Shown: one piece after another, positions 5,130-5,768 of the stretch
How the letters are laid out: each line of letters starts with the position of its first letter
How positions within the stretch are numbered: the first letter of the stretch is position 1
Assembly: GCA_016184445.1 (NCBI GenBank)
Contig: JACPCT010000415.1
Span: 1-5,768 of the forward strand
Length of the DNA: 5,768 nt
Source of the DNA: Candidatus Tectimicrobiota bacterium
Lineage (GTDB): Bacteria > UBA8248
Direction of reading: 5' to 3'
The notes under the pieces: model-generated
Seen by the model: only the letters and a program-made list of their open reading frames with translations
Databases searched by the model: none
Told to the model about the DNA's origin: nothing
Position numbers and translations under genes: made by a program

Positions 5130-5768
5130 GCGCCGCCGTGGACTCCCCCGTCCCCGACTTCACGGCCGTTGAGGCGATGTACCTGCGGGAGATCGAGGGT
5201 CTCACCGACGCCCAGCTCGACTGGGAGGAGCTCCTCCAGGAATGGTCGCGGTGGAGCATCCGCCGCCAGGTCAGCCACGTCGCCCTCGCCTACTTCTTCT
5301 GGTTCGCCAAGATGTGGGGGAAGACGCTCTGGCCCGGCGCCCCCCCGCCCGACCCGGTGGACTTCAAGAAGGCGCTCGTCTACGACCGGCGGCTGGACGA
5401 GGAGAAGTACTGGCGGCTGGAGGACCTACTGCCCAAGTTCTCCGAGGCCATCGGCTTCGCGCGCCGCGCGGCCGAGGGAAGGATGCCCGGGGAGTTGCGC
5501 TCCCTCGCCCTGACGCGCACCTTCCCGCCCGATCTCAAAATGGGACAGACCGACCTGCCGGTGTATAGATTTTGGTCCTATGTGTCCACGTTCCACGATG
5601 CGGGCGTCACCCAGCACACGGAGGACGAGACCACCTTCACCTTCACCCTGGAGGGAATGCTGCGCCACATGCACTGGGAGGCGATGGTGCACCTGCGCAC
5701 CATCCAGCGGCTGAAGGCCGCCCAGGGGCTGCCTCCCGCCGCCCCCCTGCGGCGCGAGGGATATTTGC
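5126..5768 (+). CDS. DinB-like four-helix-bundle protein (3' end beyond window)
   Basis: This is open from ATG 5126 to the window edge, 214 codons with no stop. The start overlaps the gpmI stop as ATGA, so it is probably translationally coupled. Residues 14-65 (VEAMYLREIEGLTDAQLDW, then WSIRRQVSHVAL) resemble the first two helices of the DinB/DUF664 superfamily, in which a His in the QVSHVA position binds a divalent metal. The last helix, HMHWEAMVHLRTIQRL (181-196), resembles the C-terminal metal helix. H51, H183 or E185, and H189 are the likely ligands. Members include thiol-dependent transferases and many proteins of unknown role, so no reaction is assigned. The stretch near codons 137-160 is less GC-rich than the rest and contains TAT, AGA and TTT codons that are rare in this window. 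It is probably cytosolic, with no signal peptide. Confidence 0.8.
   Translation, partial: MSAAVDSPVPDFTAVEAMYLREIEGLTDAQLDWEELLQEWSRWSIRRQVSHVALAYFFWFAKMWGKTLWPGAPPPDPVDFKKALVYDRRLDEEKYWRLEDLLPKFSEAIGFARRAAEGRMPGELRSLALTRTFPPDLKMGQTDLPVYRFWSYVSTFHDAGVTQHTEDETTFTFTLEGMLRHMHWEAMVHLRTIQRLKAAQGLPPAAPLRREGYL

Noticed and set aside
1..5768. Mobile elements, CRISPR arrays, tRNA or rRNA genes
   Set aside because: I found no transposase motifs, no regularly spaced repeats, and no cloverleaf or rRNA-like segments. The only DNA repeats noted are the 40-bp tandem pair, short inverted repeats and the internal transporter repeat.

Overview
This is a window of about 5.8 kb with very high GC and near-saturated GC at third codon positions. 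That fits a free-living, GC-rich bacterium. The lineage cannot be fixed from sequence alone; an uncultivated, metagenome-derived Rokubacteria, NC10, Tectomicrobia or deltaproteobacteria-like group is only a guess. Because of the GC bias, antisense and off-frame ORFs are long almost everywhere, and most are shadows.

Layout: (1) 1-95, the 3' end of a rightward reading frame whose TAG shares the palindrome CTAG with the stop of the next, convergent gene. (2) 92-949, minus strand, a two-repeat EamA/DMT-type membrane transporter. (3) 950-1136, a divergent control region with a plausible promoter in each direction and two perfect inverted repeats around the rightward promoter. (4) 1137-1646, a small protein with a disordered Pro/Glu-rich N-terminus and a C-terminal four-cysteine domain. 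(5) 1687-1766, a 40-bp tandem duplication over the translation start of a zinc-dependent medium-chain dehydrogenase (1736-2692). (6) 2747-3700, a predicted exported protein of unknown function. (7) 3755-5129, 2,3-bisphosphoglycerate-independent phosphoglycerate mutase (gpmI), broken near 3840. (8) 5126 to the window end, a DinB-like four-helix-bundle protein whose ATG overlaps the gpmI stop.

The genes from 1137 onward all point right with short gaps or overlaps and could form one or more operons. They do not make an obvious single pathway: gpmI is central glycolysis, the dehydrogenase and DinB-like protein are of unassigned substrate, and the Cys-domain and exported proteins are uncharacterised.

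The most notable observations are two frame-breaking events. The 40-bp duplication separates the only good Shine-Dalgarno sequence from the in-frame start of the dehydrogenase; removing one copy restores a perfect gene. In gpmI, about 160-170 bp appear to be missing, including the region that carries the catalytic serine, and the frame changes at the junction. Both could be real mutations (possible pseudogenes, or a slippage switch for the first) or assembly errors. Only read-level data can decide. I see no mobile element, CRISPR array, tRNA or rRNA, and no convincing new multi-gene system.
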